Under the pieces are notes generated by a model that saw only the letters and a program-made list of their open reading frames with translations, did no database searches and was not told the origin of the DNA. Below, one piece after another: positions 35,850 to 50,000 of a stretch of 64,000 bases of DNA. Source of the DNA: Neurospora crassa OR74A (taxonomy: Eukaryota; Ascomycota; Sordariomycetes; Sordariales; Sordariaceae); NCBI RefSeq assembly GCF_000182925.2, contig NC_026503.1, positions 2,232,001-2,296,000 on the forward strand. The letters are read 5' to 3'. The stretch's first letter is position 1, and the number at the start of each line of letters is the position of its first letter. Made by a program: the position numbers and the translations under genes.

Positions 35850-38800
35850 TCATGTACTGGCTCGTACCCTACGTGGCAAAGAGCAACTTGAGGACAGTCC
35901 AGAACGCGAGACATATGAGGCTGAAAGCGGTTGACCATTGTCTCTGCGTCCAGCAATTGGTTGTATCGCCGCGATTCGCGGGTCGTAGGCACTGTTGTGG
36001 TTGTCCTCCTCGTGAGAATCATCGCTCGCTTCGTCATGAAGAGTTCCCTCTGATCCACTGACCGAAGCGCTGCTGTCATCATCCGAGTGTGAGCTAGTAC
36101 CCCTATGAGATGTGGTGTCTGACTCATTGTCCGGCGTCGAGGTACCAGCAGTTGGGCTTTTCAGCCCTGTCTGCAGAATAGCGGATGAGGCCATGCTATC
36201 TCCATCTGAGTGATCGTCATCTCGTGAGAGGTTGGCTCGACTCAACAGTTTTTGAGCCTTCAGGGTGGCTCTCAGGGCGTGCTCTGCCGCGCGTTCAGCA
36301 CGGCAATGCTTCTCCCACATGGAAGCATAGCGGCCACCCAGAGCTAGGAGCTCCTGATGCGTACCTTTTTCGACCATGGTGCCAGCGTGAAGGACGATAA
36401 TTTGATCCGCATGCGTAATAGTTGACAATCGATGCCTGTAATACATATTATCGTCAGCAACTATTCAGTGATGATCAGTACATAAGTCACTTACGCAATG
36501 ATCAGGAGCGTACGGCCCTCGCCAAAATTGCCGCTGATTAGCTTGGACTGGATCTTCTGCTCTGTCTCACCATCCAAGGCTGATGTCGCCTCGTCCAACA
36601 TGATGATTTGTGGGTTTTTGAGAATTGTGCGCGCGATAGCGACACGTTGCTTCTCACCACCGCTCAAGCGAAGGCCACGCTCGCCAACTTTGGTGGCGTA
36701 GCCGTCCGGGAAACTCAGAATACGATCGTGAATCGCAGCCGCCCGGCAAGCATCATACACATCTTCCTCGGTTGCGTTCGGGTTCGCATATTTCAGGTTG
36801 TACATGAGGGTCTCGTTGAACAGGATAGTATCTTGCGGAACAACACCGATGAATCGGCGCACTGAGTCGATGGTCAAGTCTTTCACGTCATGGCCGTCCA
36901 TCTGTATGCTTCCCTCCTGGCAGTTGTAATACCGGAACATCAAACGGAAAACGGTGGATTTGCCACCTCCAGACTCGCCGACAAACGCGGTGGTAGTTCC
37001 GGGCTTGCACTCGAAAGACAGGTCATGCAGGGCAGGCCTGCGCTTGTCGTACGAGAACCCGACGTTGTTCCATTTCAAATGGCCGCTGCAGCTTGCCAAG
37101 TCTTGGACATCAGGGCCGTCGATGACAGAAGGCTGGATTTTGAAGAGTTCAAGGAGTCTCTCTCCGGAGATCATGGCTTGCTGGATGGTCCGGTAAAAAG
37201 TACCAAAGAAGTTGAGTGGTCCTTGCAGTTGGCCGAGATAAGTGATCAACGACACAAACTCACCAAGGGTCCGAGTGCCTTGGCTGACCTGATACGCGCA
37301 GGTCATCATGATGACAAGAAAGCCGCACATGAAGACCATGGACTGACACATGTTCATGTGATTCATGCCAAAGGTCACCTTGGCCTCGGCTGCCTGGAAG
37401 TTGAGGATCGCATTGCGGTAGCGCGCAAACTCGTATTTTTCGGCGTTGAAGTACTTGACCGTTTCGTAAGACGTGATCGAATCGTTCTTAACCGCCTCTT
37501 CCTCTCTATCCGCGTTGACCATATCGCGTCGCTGGTCAGCCCTGGTTGCCGCCATACGGATCGTCAAAAACAAATAATAAAAGGTGATGACCGAGACGAA
37601 CAAGGCGTACATGGGCCCGAACTTGACATAGAAGAAGATGATGGCTATGAAAAGGTCGATGAGCATAGGAGCCACTTGGAAGGTTGTCTGCTCCAGGAAC
37701 TGGTTGATAGAGGCTCCCTTGTTGAGAGCGGAAAGGACCTCTCCAGTGCGTTTGCCAAGGTGGAAATCCAGTGACAAGGAATGCACATGCTCAAATGCAG
37801 CTGTCGTCAATGCTCGGTAGGTATGCTGCGATACGGGAATCCAGAGGATCGACCTCAAAGACCCCAGCAATCCAGAAGGCCCTTGAAGCAGCTTGTATAA
37901 TACGAGGAGTCCAACCTGCATCCACGGCATTTTGAAAACCCCGTCCTTCGGCTCTAATGCATCGGTAACTCTCCCCATCTGAGCGGGAACCGCAATGTTG
38001 ACAAAGCGCTGAAGAAGGACCAAAACAAAGCACACAAGTATGATGCCCTGGAGCTTGAGAGAATTTGCTGGCCAAAGATATGGGAAGAAGACCGAATAAC
38101 CGCGGCAGTATTCGAACCAGGTCTTGTGAGGGAGTTTCTGAGGTCGGTAAAATGCCGCTTCCGCATCACGCTGTTGACAACCCGCTTCCCCAGCGCCATT
38201 TTCGCTCCCAAATCCAGAGTCGGTCCGTGGAAGTCTGCGATCATTGCCTCTGTTGGAGCCGGTATGATAGTTCGGGTGACTTCCGTTTAGCAAAGGACTT
38301 GACTCGTCACTATCGGAGTGGCTTGCTTCTTCGTCATATCGCTGTTTTTCCTTGATACACTTCCTAGTCGTTAGAGCCGCATAGGTGAACACCATAATCG
38401 ATACGATTAGTATACGGACGGCACCAATGCTGAGATCCACAAGGTCCCATCCGTCCAAGCCATCAGTTTGTTTCGGTATCGGGTCCTGAGCGCCGAAGTT
38501 GGAGTAGTGGCTCCCGGTAACAATGAGGGCGAATGATAACAGGACGACAATTTCGCCGCCGAGGCCGAGAACCCATGTAATGAAGTGGACGATATTCGGG
38601 CTGTGTTCCCAGTCAAACAACGTGATGAGAACGTATACGTAGAAGAAAGCTGACCCAGCAACGTAAACCTTTAAGCGGAGTTGTAAGTACATCAAGCCAA
38701 TAGTTTGACAGCCCATTAGGACCAGATACTTGGAAGTGGGAACGACTTACGATGCGCTGTTCATCGCACCACCAATCGCCCACCTCCCCTTTCACTCCGC

Positions 38801-39152
38801 GAGCTGACACGGCGTGGAGGGCGATAGCAGCACCGTTGGCAACAAATGATAGTACAAGACCAGCCGAGAGGTACTGAAACACGGTCTTGGCCACGTCGCC
38901 GTTGTGAACAAAGGGTGCTTGAATGTCATGATGCTCACGCCTTCTCTTGGTAAAGGGTAGAGGTTTGCCGCCGGGGCCCTTGATGGTTGGGGCAACTACT
39001 TCCTCCTCGGTCTTGGAAGTGACGATACTATGGATGCCGGCTGAGATGATGAAGGCGAATAATAGAATGACTGGATAGAATAGCTGAGAATTCCTAAAGA
39101 CGACTTCAGCGAGGCTGGGCTGAAAGCCTCGTCCACTCTTGAGTGCGTCCAT
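35850..39152 (-). CDS. Hmt1/ABCB6-type ABC half transporter
   Basis: Minus-strand exons 39152-38751, 38668-36495 and 36435-35850 give 1053 residues; both introns have GTAAGT donors. The N-terminal part (about 20-270) has five spans, matching the extra membrane domain of the Hmt1/ABCB6 group. A hydrophilic linker and a six-span core domain come next. The nucleotide-binding domain has Walker [10 protein letters not shown] (698-706), signature LSGGEKQR (802), Walker [13 protein letters not shown], and H-loop AHRLST built across the second splice. A Ser/Asp/Glu-rich tail of about 130 residues follows. Group members sit in vacuolar or mitochondrial membranes and export heavy-metal-thiol conjugates or porphyrins as homodimers; the substrate here cannot be told. 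The first ATG follows a probable leader intron. Confidence 0.92.
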
Positions 39153-39159
39153 GTTGGGC

Positions 39160-39407
39160 CTGCACACAACTGAGGGTTAGAAGAGAGCCCGGTAAAGTGG
39201 TTGGGTGGTTGACTGAGAGGAGTTGAAAAGGTGAAATAGAAATAAGATGAGCTTGGGAAGGAGAGATGTGGGAGCCAAGGCGGGGAGGCAAGGAGTACCT
39301 CTTTTGGAGGACAGGGGATGGAAAGGCAGAAGCAGATGAATGATCAGAAGGTGGCACTGCATGCTAGCTCGACGAGCCCAGGCAATGCTTGACGGGAGCT
39401 GACATAC
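39160..39407 (-). other. Probable 5' leader intron of the ABC transporter gene
   Basis: On the minus strand, CTAACC followed 15 nt later by TGTGCAG ends 7 nt before the start codon. A GTATGTC donor lies 248 nt upstream. Branch, spacing and acceptor fit fungal introns. The donor choice is inference. Confidence 0.4.
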
Positions 39408-41030
39408 AGAAAGAGGCAGGATTTAGAGAAGAGAGGAGAAGACGACGACGAGGCAGAGGCAAGGCCGCCAGATCATGACCCTCGGGACCCTCGAGATGGC
39501 CTTGGCGATTTTGAGTGGTGGTTGGCCGAGTTCAAGTGAAAGTTGCGGTTGAGGTTCCGGCTGCGCGCAGTGGCGGCAAACTGCAACCGAACTGGCAAAC
39601 TGGATGAGGACGGCGGCAGAAGAAGCGAGCGTATGTTTTGAATAGAGAGACCGAGCCTGGAAGACCCAGGAGATAGGCAGACGGTAACGTTGGGGTAGGA
39701 GAAGTAGTATGAAGCTGCAGACGGCTGCCGAGGTGATGGCGTAGCAGGGTCGGCGGGAGTGTATATTAAAGACGGGACGGTGTAGATGAGATGCCGTACT
39801 CGCCCACTATCGCGCTGCGTGTGCGTGTGCGTGTCTCTGGGTAAACCCTCGAGACCGCTCTTGTCCGGCTGCTGAATGCTGTTGGGTCGATGGGTTGTCG
39901 TCGAATGGCAAGGTCTCTAGCAAGGTGCGTCACGGTTCAAGTTCCCGTCAACTTGTTGAGCACCGAGACCGAGTCCAGTAAAAGTAGGTACTGTAGAGAA
40001 GTACCTCGATCGAGTCGGCGGCCTGTAGACGGATGGTGGGGCAGCCAGCGCCGCAGGCGGGAGCAGGTGACGGGTTTGGTGGTGCGGCGGCTTTTGCCAC
40101 TTGAAAGATCGATCCTGTCTGGGGCTGAAGCGAGTCAAGAGATGTCGTTGCTGCTGATGAGGTCCAGCTGAGAGGCGAGCCGCCTGGTTTGATGTTCAAA
40201 ACCCTGGGGCCGCTTGAACCGTCGATAACCTGGATGGATGGAAGCCTGTGGATTTCTAAGCCTCCGAGGGGAGTCCACTTCCACTTGGTAATCAGGGTAA
40301 GTGCGACTCAATGGCAGAAGTGATCGATGTTTTGTCGGCTGTATCGTTACTGCCAAAAGAGAAGCTCGAGAAGCCAGAGGATTTGTACTTGGGTCCGGAC
40401 GGGATGCAAGCCTAGTACAAGAGGCAAGTCGTAGGCAGGTGTACTGCACCTAGCTAGTACCCGAAGCACAAGATGCACAGCGGAGATCAAGGACAGGCAG
40501 GGCAGCCCTATGGAGATGATGGTCAAGGACCCAGAGGGGAGAGGAGGGAAGGGGAGGGGAGGGGGAGAGGAGAGCGGAAAACCAGAACAAAAACGAGTGT
40601 GGTGAGATGGAAGATGGAAGTTGAAAAGGAGTTGAGGTTGTTGGGAAGTCGGAGATGGAGAGTAGGTAGGTAGCTTTCAGACGAAAGAAGCCGCGGGACG
40701 GCAGACAGATGCCCATGCTACATGCATCCGCCTCACAAACTGGACGACGGAGGGGTCGACGTCCTTCTTGGGTTGAGCTAGAGAGGATCCTCGTCTCAGG
40801 TCTCGAAGCCCGTTCGGTGCATGGAGGCCCTGGAGTATGAATGTACCTTCGAGGTAAGGTACAAAACCGGGCAGCTGAAGGAGCCGGGCCGGACTTGTGT
40901 CGTCAGGTCTTGCTTGGGTTGTTCTTACCCGTAGGGTACCTACACAATGTACAGGCAACCTGCCCGCCATTAAACATGACTTGGTGTAAATACAAAATCA
41001 GAGATGCCACGTTAGACGCCCAATTGTGAC
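39408..41030. other. Upstream region of the ABC transporter gene
   Basis: GC-balanced promoter or leader sequence with short purine-rich tracts, for example GAGGGGAGAGGAGGG-type sequence near 40530-40580. The open frames seen here are short and unsupported. Confidence 0.5.
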
Positions 41031-44000
41031 ATTATCGGTTCTTTTCACCATGGCCACAACAAAAGGCACACATGGTTTGTCGTTTACGATTACTTGCGAC
41101 TCCGTCGCTGTCTGTCATTGGAGATGCGACACTCTACATACAGACGCAGTACTAGCCATATTGGCGACATTCCACAGTGGCTGTCTGGGCTCCGGCTGCA
41201 GTGCTTGTCCCCAAAGACAAGTGGAGAGCTTCTCCACACACACACACACTTACAGCAACATCGCCTTCAAGCTAAACGCAGTGCCTGCATTGATCAGCCA
41301 ATGAAACCGTCAAAGCGGCCCTGACAAGGGCGAGCGCAATGGGGAGGTTGGCCCAGGCCCGCGGCTGGCCCCTCCGAAAAGTCGGAGTCAAATCGATGTG
41401 TCTTTCTGGCTGGATCAAGACATCATGTTCGCCTTCCATTTTGAGCGTTACATACTTTCTTTGTTTCGCAGCACCAGAATCTGGGGCTTGTATCACGGAT
41501 ATGGAACCTGAATATCAGCACGACATATCATGCGTCTGGGCTCATGGAGATGACGCTGTACCTAATGTATGTAGTATATACACTAACAAGTTGACATGTA
41601 GTGCAATCGGTACCTTACAGAGCTTATAACGTACCTGACGTCCTGATCGATCCCCACAATGTCCTCCCCGGTGCACATCATCATGTCTAATGCCATGCTC
41701 GCCTGGCATGGACTAGCAATAGCTTTTCCAATACAAATGTGCCTGTACCTCGCGTGTGTCATCACTGTCGTTAGGTTTTCTTTCTTTCTGACCACGACAA
41801 CCATACTGTGTCCATGCTGTCCTGATCACGAATGACAGACAATTGAGGTGGTGGGAGAAAACCAACTTATATTTAAAGGCCCCACTACATTGGGTGAGTG
41901 GTGAGTGGTCATCGTATGTTTAGTTGGAATGAAACACGGCATGGTGATTGGTTGTTTGGTTGGCCCTTGAGCTGCATCACTGCACCAGTTCCCGCTCATA
42001 GGGGATCGATGTAACCGATGTTTCCTGTTGTCCTCCCACATGGGAGAAGACCCGAGTGTTGGAGTAGCTGACAAGGGTGGTTATTCTCGTACAGCGCAGG
42101 AAAGTGGACTTGCGATGTGGATGAGGACATTCTCGTACAGTCTTTGATGCTGTAAGCTCATGGCTGGAGGGGTGAAAGTCAAGACTCGAGAGACCAGAGA
42201 TTATCTCGGGGAGTTGCGTGAAGCCTAAAAACTATGGACCTGTGGACGACCCGGCAAGCAATGCCTTTCGTCCGGCGCGATGGACCAGCGACTTTTTTTT
42301 TTCTCTCTCTTTCAGTTCTATTCCTTGTCCGCAGTCCTCTCATCCTCGGCTGTCGCTTTTCGGGCTCCCGCGGTCTGCATTTGACAAGAGGTAAGCAGAC
42401 AGGGTACTCACTTTGACCACTTCCACATGGGACGACGGGGATGGTCGGGGGCTGGCTGGGGATACGTATATGGGGTTGACGGGACGAGTTGCTGCCCGGG
42501 ATTGCAGATGTCCATAGAAGGATGGAAGTCTTCATGGAAGCAAAACTCCTCCCATACAAGCCCTGCCCGACCCGTGGCAGCAGCACCATAGCGGGACGGT
42601 GATGACCGACGTGAGGACGGACTACGCGCTCATCAATCTCACCATGCTGGTCGTCCGGGAGTTATTGCAGTAAAGGGAAAGGATTGGGCCGTGATGGAAC
42701 CGTGATGGAACCTTGATCGAAGGAGCGGACTCGGGCCTTTCCTTCCTTGCCCTTTCCTAACCTGACGATGTGAAACTGACCGGGGATGAGGAATCCAAAA
42801 CGACAGTGCGTCGCCCCGCTCATTCTGCATTGCACCCTGCCGTGTACGTGCCTCGAGCCATGTTGAAGTTGTACTCTCGTCATCGTCGGTCGGGAAACCC
42901 AGGCGTTCTCGCGGAATCAGGGCAGCGTGCCTGGATGTGTTACGTGTCTCGATTTTGCCGGGCCCGGCCTGCCCTGTCTGCCGGTAGTGCGCCTGCTGGT
43001 GCGGGTCCGTTTCCATGGCCTCTTGAGGATCGGAGCGAGACGAGGTTCGAGGTTCATGTTGCCAAGGCTATCCGGCCCAGCCCGACGGGACGGCAGGTCG
43101 GACATTGGAGGATCGATGCGACATTTGCGCTTCGATGATGAGAACTCGGCTGTAACACTAGTAAAGTCTATTTGGTGGATTAAGAGCCGAAATATGATGC
43201 TGCCTGGGATCCTAAATGGCTCGGACGAAGGCAGAAAATTCTTTGTTTTGCTTACGTTGCGGAAGGATGCCCGGATGTTGAGGTCGGGCAAGATAGTTTG
43301 AAGGTGAGACCGACCTACCGAGAGCAGCTCCGCAGTTCTCCGTCGAGGTATCGGTGCCGAACAACAGGCTTAAGCACCATGCCGGTGTCCACCCACCTTT
43401 GCCCGAATTATTTGCAAAAGCAGGGGTCTTTTTTATATATAATTTTTTTTTTTTTTCTCTACATGTAGGTCATTGCGTCTTCACTGCATGTCAGTAGTAG
43501 ATAGTATGAAACTTGAACTTTTGTAGTCGTGAAACCCCAACGACTCCGTGTCGCGGAGGATATCAACATTACTGACGATAACCGCGGTAAGGGAAAAGAA
43601 GAAGAAAAAACAAGAAAGAAGAAAATGTCAAACAGGACAGAGGTGGATAAAGAGCTAAACATTCTTCAAATAGAAAAGAAAAGGTAGGTAGGTAGTGTAC
43701 ATATCGGTCTAGAGGCATGCATACACGTCTTAAAGTGTAGTGTAGTGCAGTGTAAGTGTATGTGTCTCGTGCTCCACCGTGCTGTCTAAAACTTGACGTG
43801 ATTGGTTCAGAATGCCTCATTATTCATCATTCTTCCTCAATCGGCCTCTCCCACTGGCTTCACACGCTAAGAACTGAACTTGGCCGTTGTTGTGACCAAC
43901 AAGGTACATACAACACCAAACTAGTGTAAAAAGCTAACTACGCAGCCAGCCTGCACACCCTTTTCATTACAATTCCCTTCACCGCCTTGCCGCTACTTCT

Positions 44001-47000
44001 GGTGATGAGACCGCGACCCGCTTCATGCATGCATGCCACATCGGACCGCATACAGCGGGACTACACTAGGCACGACTACCTAGCTAGCTTGAGGCAGCAG
44101 CAGTAGGTAATGCTACGCCATCTTTTCTGCTGCCACAATGCTAGCTTCTGGAAACACATCGACAAGTCTTTGCCAGACGATTCAATAAAGAAAACAACTC
44201 AGAAGCAAGACTACCTTAGTGCCTGGCTTGGGCTCAGCATATAAACTCACCGGCAGGAAACCGGCAATTAGTATAGGTTTGCTTTCGCGGAAACCGTCGC
44301 CTTTTTGTCGTGCGTAACGCGCGTACGCACTATATCGGGCAGCATGTGGTACTATGTGACCGATGGCTGTCTGGGAAGAGCATGGGACTTCATCTGGGTG
44401 TGAAATGCTTCTGCCCGTTCGTCCGTATGCTACAACGGCAAACTGGGGAGACGCGGGCATGAGAAAATTCGGACGGCGGGACAAACGGGAGAAGACGGGA
44501 GAAGGTGACTGGGCCTTCCGCCGACGGAGCCATACGGGCCGGTCACCGGGAGATCCATGTGGTCTCCTCGTTCGAAACACGACATGAAGCTCCCAGAAGC
44601 TCTTTGCCAGCACGGCTGCCACCGTCTTGAAATACTGAATTTCCTTCTCAGCCGCTGTTCAACAAGAGTCAGGCTTATAGGTACCAAAGCTCCTTATCTC
44701 AAGAGGCTGGCAAACTGGAAGGAACTACGGGGTGTTATGTGCCAAGGAGAAGGAGGGCCTCACTCGACTTTCGTGTAATTTGACTGTGATCTCGGTCAAT
44801 GTCCTTGCTAAATCATGCCGTAAGTTTCTCCGGTGTCATCTTTTCAGGTTCTATGGTGAACCGACTATGCGTTTCCGGAACGTAGCTTTACCCCATCAGT
44901 AACATTGGCCTGGAATTCGTGATGAATTAGCGAGCCTAAGGCCAAGGAGGGAAAGGTAAGAAGGGGAGCTCAGACATAGGTGGGCCACTGCTACTGGTAG
45001 TTCAAGGAGAAAACGTACCTCGACGACGACAGGAAAGAAGATAAAATGAAATCTGTAATAAAAAAAAAAAAAGAAAAAAAAATACCATCACAGGATCATG
45101 CCCGAGCGAGGATTTTCTCAAGCGGCTAGGCCCAGCAATCAACTGAAATGGGCCGACATCGTCGTCCTGCTCATGATTACCCAAAACACCCAAGGCCTGC
45201 TGGCAGGAAACCCAGGGTAACATGTAGGGTATAATGCTCACACATGCTGACTGTCCGTCTTCCAGTCCGCCGTCAGCAAGTCCGTCAAAATTCCATCTTG
45301 TTTCGAAACCCAACCATTTTTGGCGTCGTGTGCAAAAACCACGTCGAAATGATACTTTCCCATCGCTACGTTCTCTGCCTTTGCCGACTCTTCAAAATCC
45401 CGAACCAATAGGCGGCATGGCACTAACGTAGGTCAAACCAGACTAGACACTGCGCATAATTGGCCTCTCTGGAGGATCCCCGTCTTTCCCACAAGCTTTT
45501 ACTAATTACCCTACGGTTGGAAGGGAAAGAAAAAATTTAACTGCCGAATCCGCCATGACACTCAAATGTTGAGAAGCTGCAAGAAAGCTTCCAGTGTCTT
45601 GACTTCAAAGAGCTGCTTCACCGACAATATACGATTATGCATAGCGACGCAAGGCTAAAGCAACCGGTCAGAGTGTGGACCCTTGCGAGCCTGGAACGTG
45701 ATCCTCAGTCGAAGCTGTGGGAAACCATTCAGATGTGCTTTCATTTCCGTCTCTTGACCACAAACACGTATCAGATCCTCGGCTACCGCCCTGTCCGGTA
45801 TTATCGAACGAAATTTTCTCCGATGGCATCGACCCGACGGAAATGTAGCACGGCGATAAGTTTGTAACATCGAAGCTCGGGTTCGGAGTCTGAATTGCTA
45901 CCTACCTTACACCTTACTACACGTCGAGATAATGTCTAACGAATCCACTGGTTCTCTACAACACCGCAACCGTACTTATCCAGCCGCGTATCACCCTCTG
46001 CGCATCTTTGCTGTAAAGTACTTGTTTGCTGGGTAGTTACGCACTCTATTCCTGCATCAGAAGGTGCAGAAAACCATATTTTGTTCTCCCCTCGTCTCAA
46101 ATCCATCCATGTGCTGACCGGTGGCCCATGAAAATCCGGGTTTCAAGAGGATTTGGGAGGAGGAGGAGACGAAGTTTTCCATGGTGCATAGGGTCACGAT
46201 AAGGACTCAACGGAGTCTCTTCCCGGCCCGTCAACCCTTATCCTGCTCTCATTCGTTGCCCTGGAATTTTTCAATTTGGGTATGGGTGCATCAATGTACA
46301 GCTCACTTGAACCTACCACGCCTCGTCACCGACCCTGCCGAACCTAGATGGGGTTAGGAGGATTTATATCTACGATGTGGAAGTCGGCTTATTCTTTTGC
46401 CGAAGACTCCAGTCCCTTCTGATGTTTTTCTGAAGGATCGACAGGGCATACTGCTCCGGAAATCAGTCTGATGGTCCTGGCCTAAGTTGTTAAAATATGT
46501 AGGGACAACACGTGTTCGTGGTACAGTTCAATGCTGGTTTGTTTATTAGCGCGGTTCTTACGACAGAGGTATGTACGCAACATTGCTCGGAAAACGACGG
46601 GACAACCAGATTCGAAGCTGATGATTGAATAAAGTATACAGAGCGTTCAAAACGTATCTGCTAGATATCAGCTTCATATATTAAATGTGGCGGGATGGTG
46701 GTTGAGTTGCCTAGAGTGCATGTTGAAGTCTCGCATTAAAGAACAAGCCAAAGAACAAACTAGAGGCGAACCGTAAAGGTACAATTGATGTTCTGTTGAC
46801 CTAATGCAACCCATTTACCATATATAACACGTAAGGGTGTACACCGTCATCTGAACCTCGACAACGCAATGGACGGATATCGTCCATGTAGCAAGTAGCC
46901 TTATTGTATGTCTAAGTATATCAGACCTTGATTTTGAATGCGACATGTCACCCAATGAGCGTATAGCTGAATGCATGTGAACTACATGTACATATGATAC

Positions 47001-50000
47001 TACTACCGCCAATACACAGGAACCACGAGCGAACGAGAGAACAAAGGAACCCGAAAATCATTGTGCTGTCGGTTAGTAGATCCACCTTCAACGGTTCCCG
47101 TTGTCTCAAAGACGCATGGCCGGAAACCATCTGACAGGAAGAACAAACCGCAAGCCTCATTATAGAAGTCGATGGACAGGTAGGCCGTTGACAGACTCGC
47201 ACCCGGCAGCAACGCTTTGCAAGTACTTTTTCATGGTGTACAACTAAATCCACATCAGTTACAGTTACTGTACACTACCTTAATTATCTTGCCCGAGATC
47301 GAGCTTGTCCGAAAGACAAATTGAAGCCTAGTTAGGTAACATCCAGCAAAAGAACCAGTTCACGTTGGGACCCCCTCCGGGAGACCTATTTGTTCTGTCA
47401 ACATAGCAATCCCTACCTCTAACTTTACTTTTCCATATTCTCCCTCCATCCATACAACTATCTTCTGCTGAGCAGGTGATAGAAGTACGTAAATATACAT
47501 GTAGCAACAAATCAGCCCAACAGAGTATCTCGATCGAACAGGTCCATACAAGAAGCTCAATGGGACTTTCCATTCAAATCCTCCTGTTCTCCCTGCCTCT
47601 CCTTTTGCAAGTCCCGTGATGATCCCCCGCAACAGAATCATAGTCGTTAGCGGCTACTGGCACCTCTGGGAGGGAAACAGCCGCAGAAAGCAACCACACA
47701 ACAAACCTTGCGAAGGAAGCATATATCCGCCCCATCAGTACCATCATCACCACCAACTTTCTGTTGTTGGCACAAATGCTCAACCCTCCCTCTAGATCAC
47801 CATCTAGTGAAGCAAGTTCGGATGCATGGTTGTTTACAATGACTGCTCTCCCTTTTCATCTCGGTTTTCCATGTCCACGTTTGAGACTCGCATGCATATG
47901 CAGATGTTTAGGTACACATGCTATCACAAGCATACCCAAGTACTAGTTTCGGCCGAGTATACCATCTGGGAGATAACACCCATACACCGTACATGGCACT
48001 AGTAAGAATCCCGGGCATGTTTTCCATATTAGCAACCCCCACCTCCCCCAGTATACCTTTCCGAGTCAGGATCACGATTTGTATCACATCTCATCATACT
48101 ACACCCGTCCGGACGACGGCAGCTGCCGCTTTGCTTCTTCCTTTACCCGGGTGTCAGGGGTACGTTACAGCAACAAGAATCCTCTTGGCTTGGGCTCTTC
48201 TTCCCACCCTTCATGTTCCCCGTGCCAGCTTCCTTGGCTAAATACCCATCTGTGTTTATATCAATATGACCCTTGGCCTATCAACGTAAACCACGGAGAA
48301 ATCAGATCCTTGTTGATTACCCCATACCGCCCATTGTTCTCCTTGTCCAGCGTGGGGGTCTGCTCACATGTGAGCGCGTGGGTAGGCTGGTATACCTGCG
48401 CGTTGTCGGTTACCTACCTATCTCCTCTGCCTTGTGATGACCTTGGGAAACATACCTTGCCCCTGTGCTTTTGAGATTATCCAAAAACCATCCATATCTC
48501 TGAAGCGAATTGCGTGTATATGGATAATAGAGAAAATCAACTCGAATATAGCAATGTGTTGATTTAAGTCAATAGCCCGTTAGCTGTTCCTTTCTTCAGA
48601 CTTCAACACGACTCAACACTCACCGAGTACCTTGAACTTTTCCTGTTCCCGTGATGTAGCCTGCTTCCCTCGCTACCGACCCCCCGGGATGGCCTCTCCC
48701 TGCCACTCGGGGATGTTGTAATTTTCCGACATTTGTTCTTACTATGCCACCTGCAAGCGCCTCGTTCCTGATTGAGTGACCTGTAGCCGAATCACGTCTT
48801 GATCACTTGCTGCCACTTTTTGATGCCTTTTGAGGGGAAGAAACAACAGATCTATCACGATATATTCCCCATAAACATGCATATGATACCAGTGTCTACC
48901 TACCTACGTATACCGCTTCCACATCTCGCACAGAAATTATTTGTTATTGCCGATATCATTGCTGTTGCCGCTCTGCTGCCGTTGTCAGTGGTTAGTTGCT
49001 TACTGGCTTGGCCAATCTGATGATGAGACTTACATATGAGAATTGAATGTAAATGTGATAAATGACTGAATGGTAGGAGCCATACCGGTGCGAAAGTGGT
49101 AACTCTGATTGGACACTTCAAATTTATGGTGGTCGTTGTACAACGGCAAGGTACAATCGTGCGGATAGGTGGGTGAAGGAGTGAAACAAAGATCAACAAC
49201 GTCATTTCCTTTGTTGGACATATTTTCTGTCTCTTTTCCTGCTGGAGCCCTGGCAGGCAGGCACGTCTACTGCATCTAGTGAAACGCAGGTTTGGCACGT
49301 TGGCAACGGAAAGGCTGGTCTGGCCAACCGATTATTCAACTTGTGAGAATATCATTTTGGCAATGAATTATTCCGGGTGGACAGTTCACGCATCCGGTCC
49401 CGAATCTATTTATGCCGGATGGTGATGGCCAAGAAGCTTGATGGGAAATCCAGACCCAATAAAAACAACTGATCCGGACCAGAGAGCCCGAAAACGAAGA
49501 GCGGTCATCAAATCACCATTGTTGATTGTAAATTCGTTGTACTCTTCGATCGATCTCGTATTCCTTCAAGCTTCCCCGGTCTTATCTCACTTGTGACCGT
49601 TGCTTGTCTTGCTTATCAACCACTAGTGTAGTCCAGTCAATTGCCTGTTCGAGTGTCAATCTGTCAATCTCACCTAACCCTACACCCATACCCGTCCTGT
49701 GATGTTCGGTGATTCTGATATTAGTATGCAGATCACCCGCGCGTTCCTGCGGTAGTACCGACCAAACTTGTAGTGTATCGGACTATGACGACACAACACC
49801 GTGATTGATCAACGACTTTGTCATCGCCATAAAGAAAGGAGGGTAGGCCTTCTGCATGTCCGTTGATGAACAACGGAACTGGAAGATTTTGGTGGTTTTC
49901 GGCTTCTCACGGGTTTTGGCGCTCGTATAGCTTCGAACCAGAGGGTGAGAAGAAGACAAGTAATACAGCAACATCAATATAGTCGGCCAATATGTGGTGA

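Noticed and set aside
36890-37774. 294-codon plus-strand frame inside the ABC transporter
   Set aside because: Antisense shadow of the conserved transporter exon.
41235-41255. CACACACACAC run as a possible telomere-like or regulatory repeat
   Set aside because: Short simple sequence; no TTAGGG-type repeats anywhere in the window.
42640-43301. Several frames over 120 codons on both strands
   Set aside because: Mutually overlapping on opposite strands, no domain, and the GC content of this stretch explains their length.
45238-45423. Minus-strand 61-codon frame reading KYHFDVVFAHDAKNGWVSKQ
   Set aside because: Protein-like, but too short and without a defensible flanking exon; kept only as a note in the gene-poor region.
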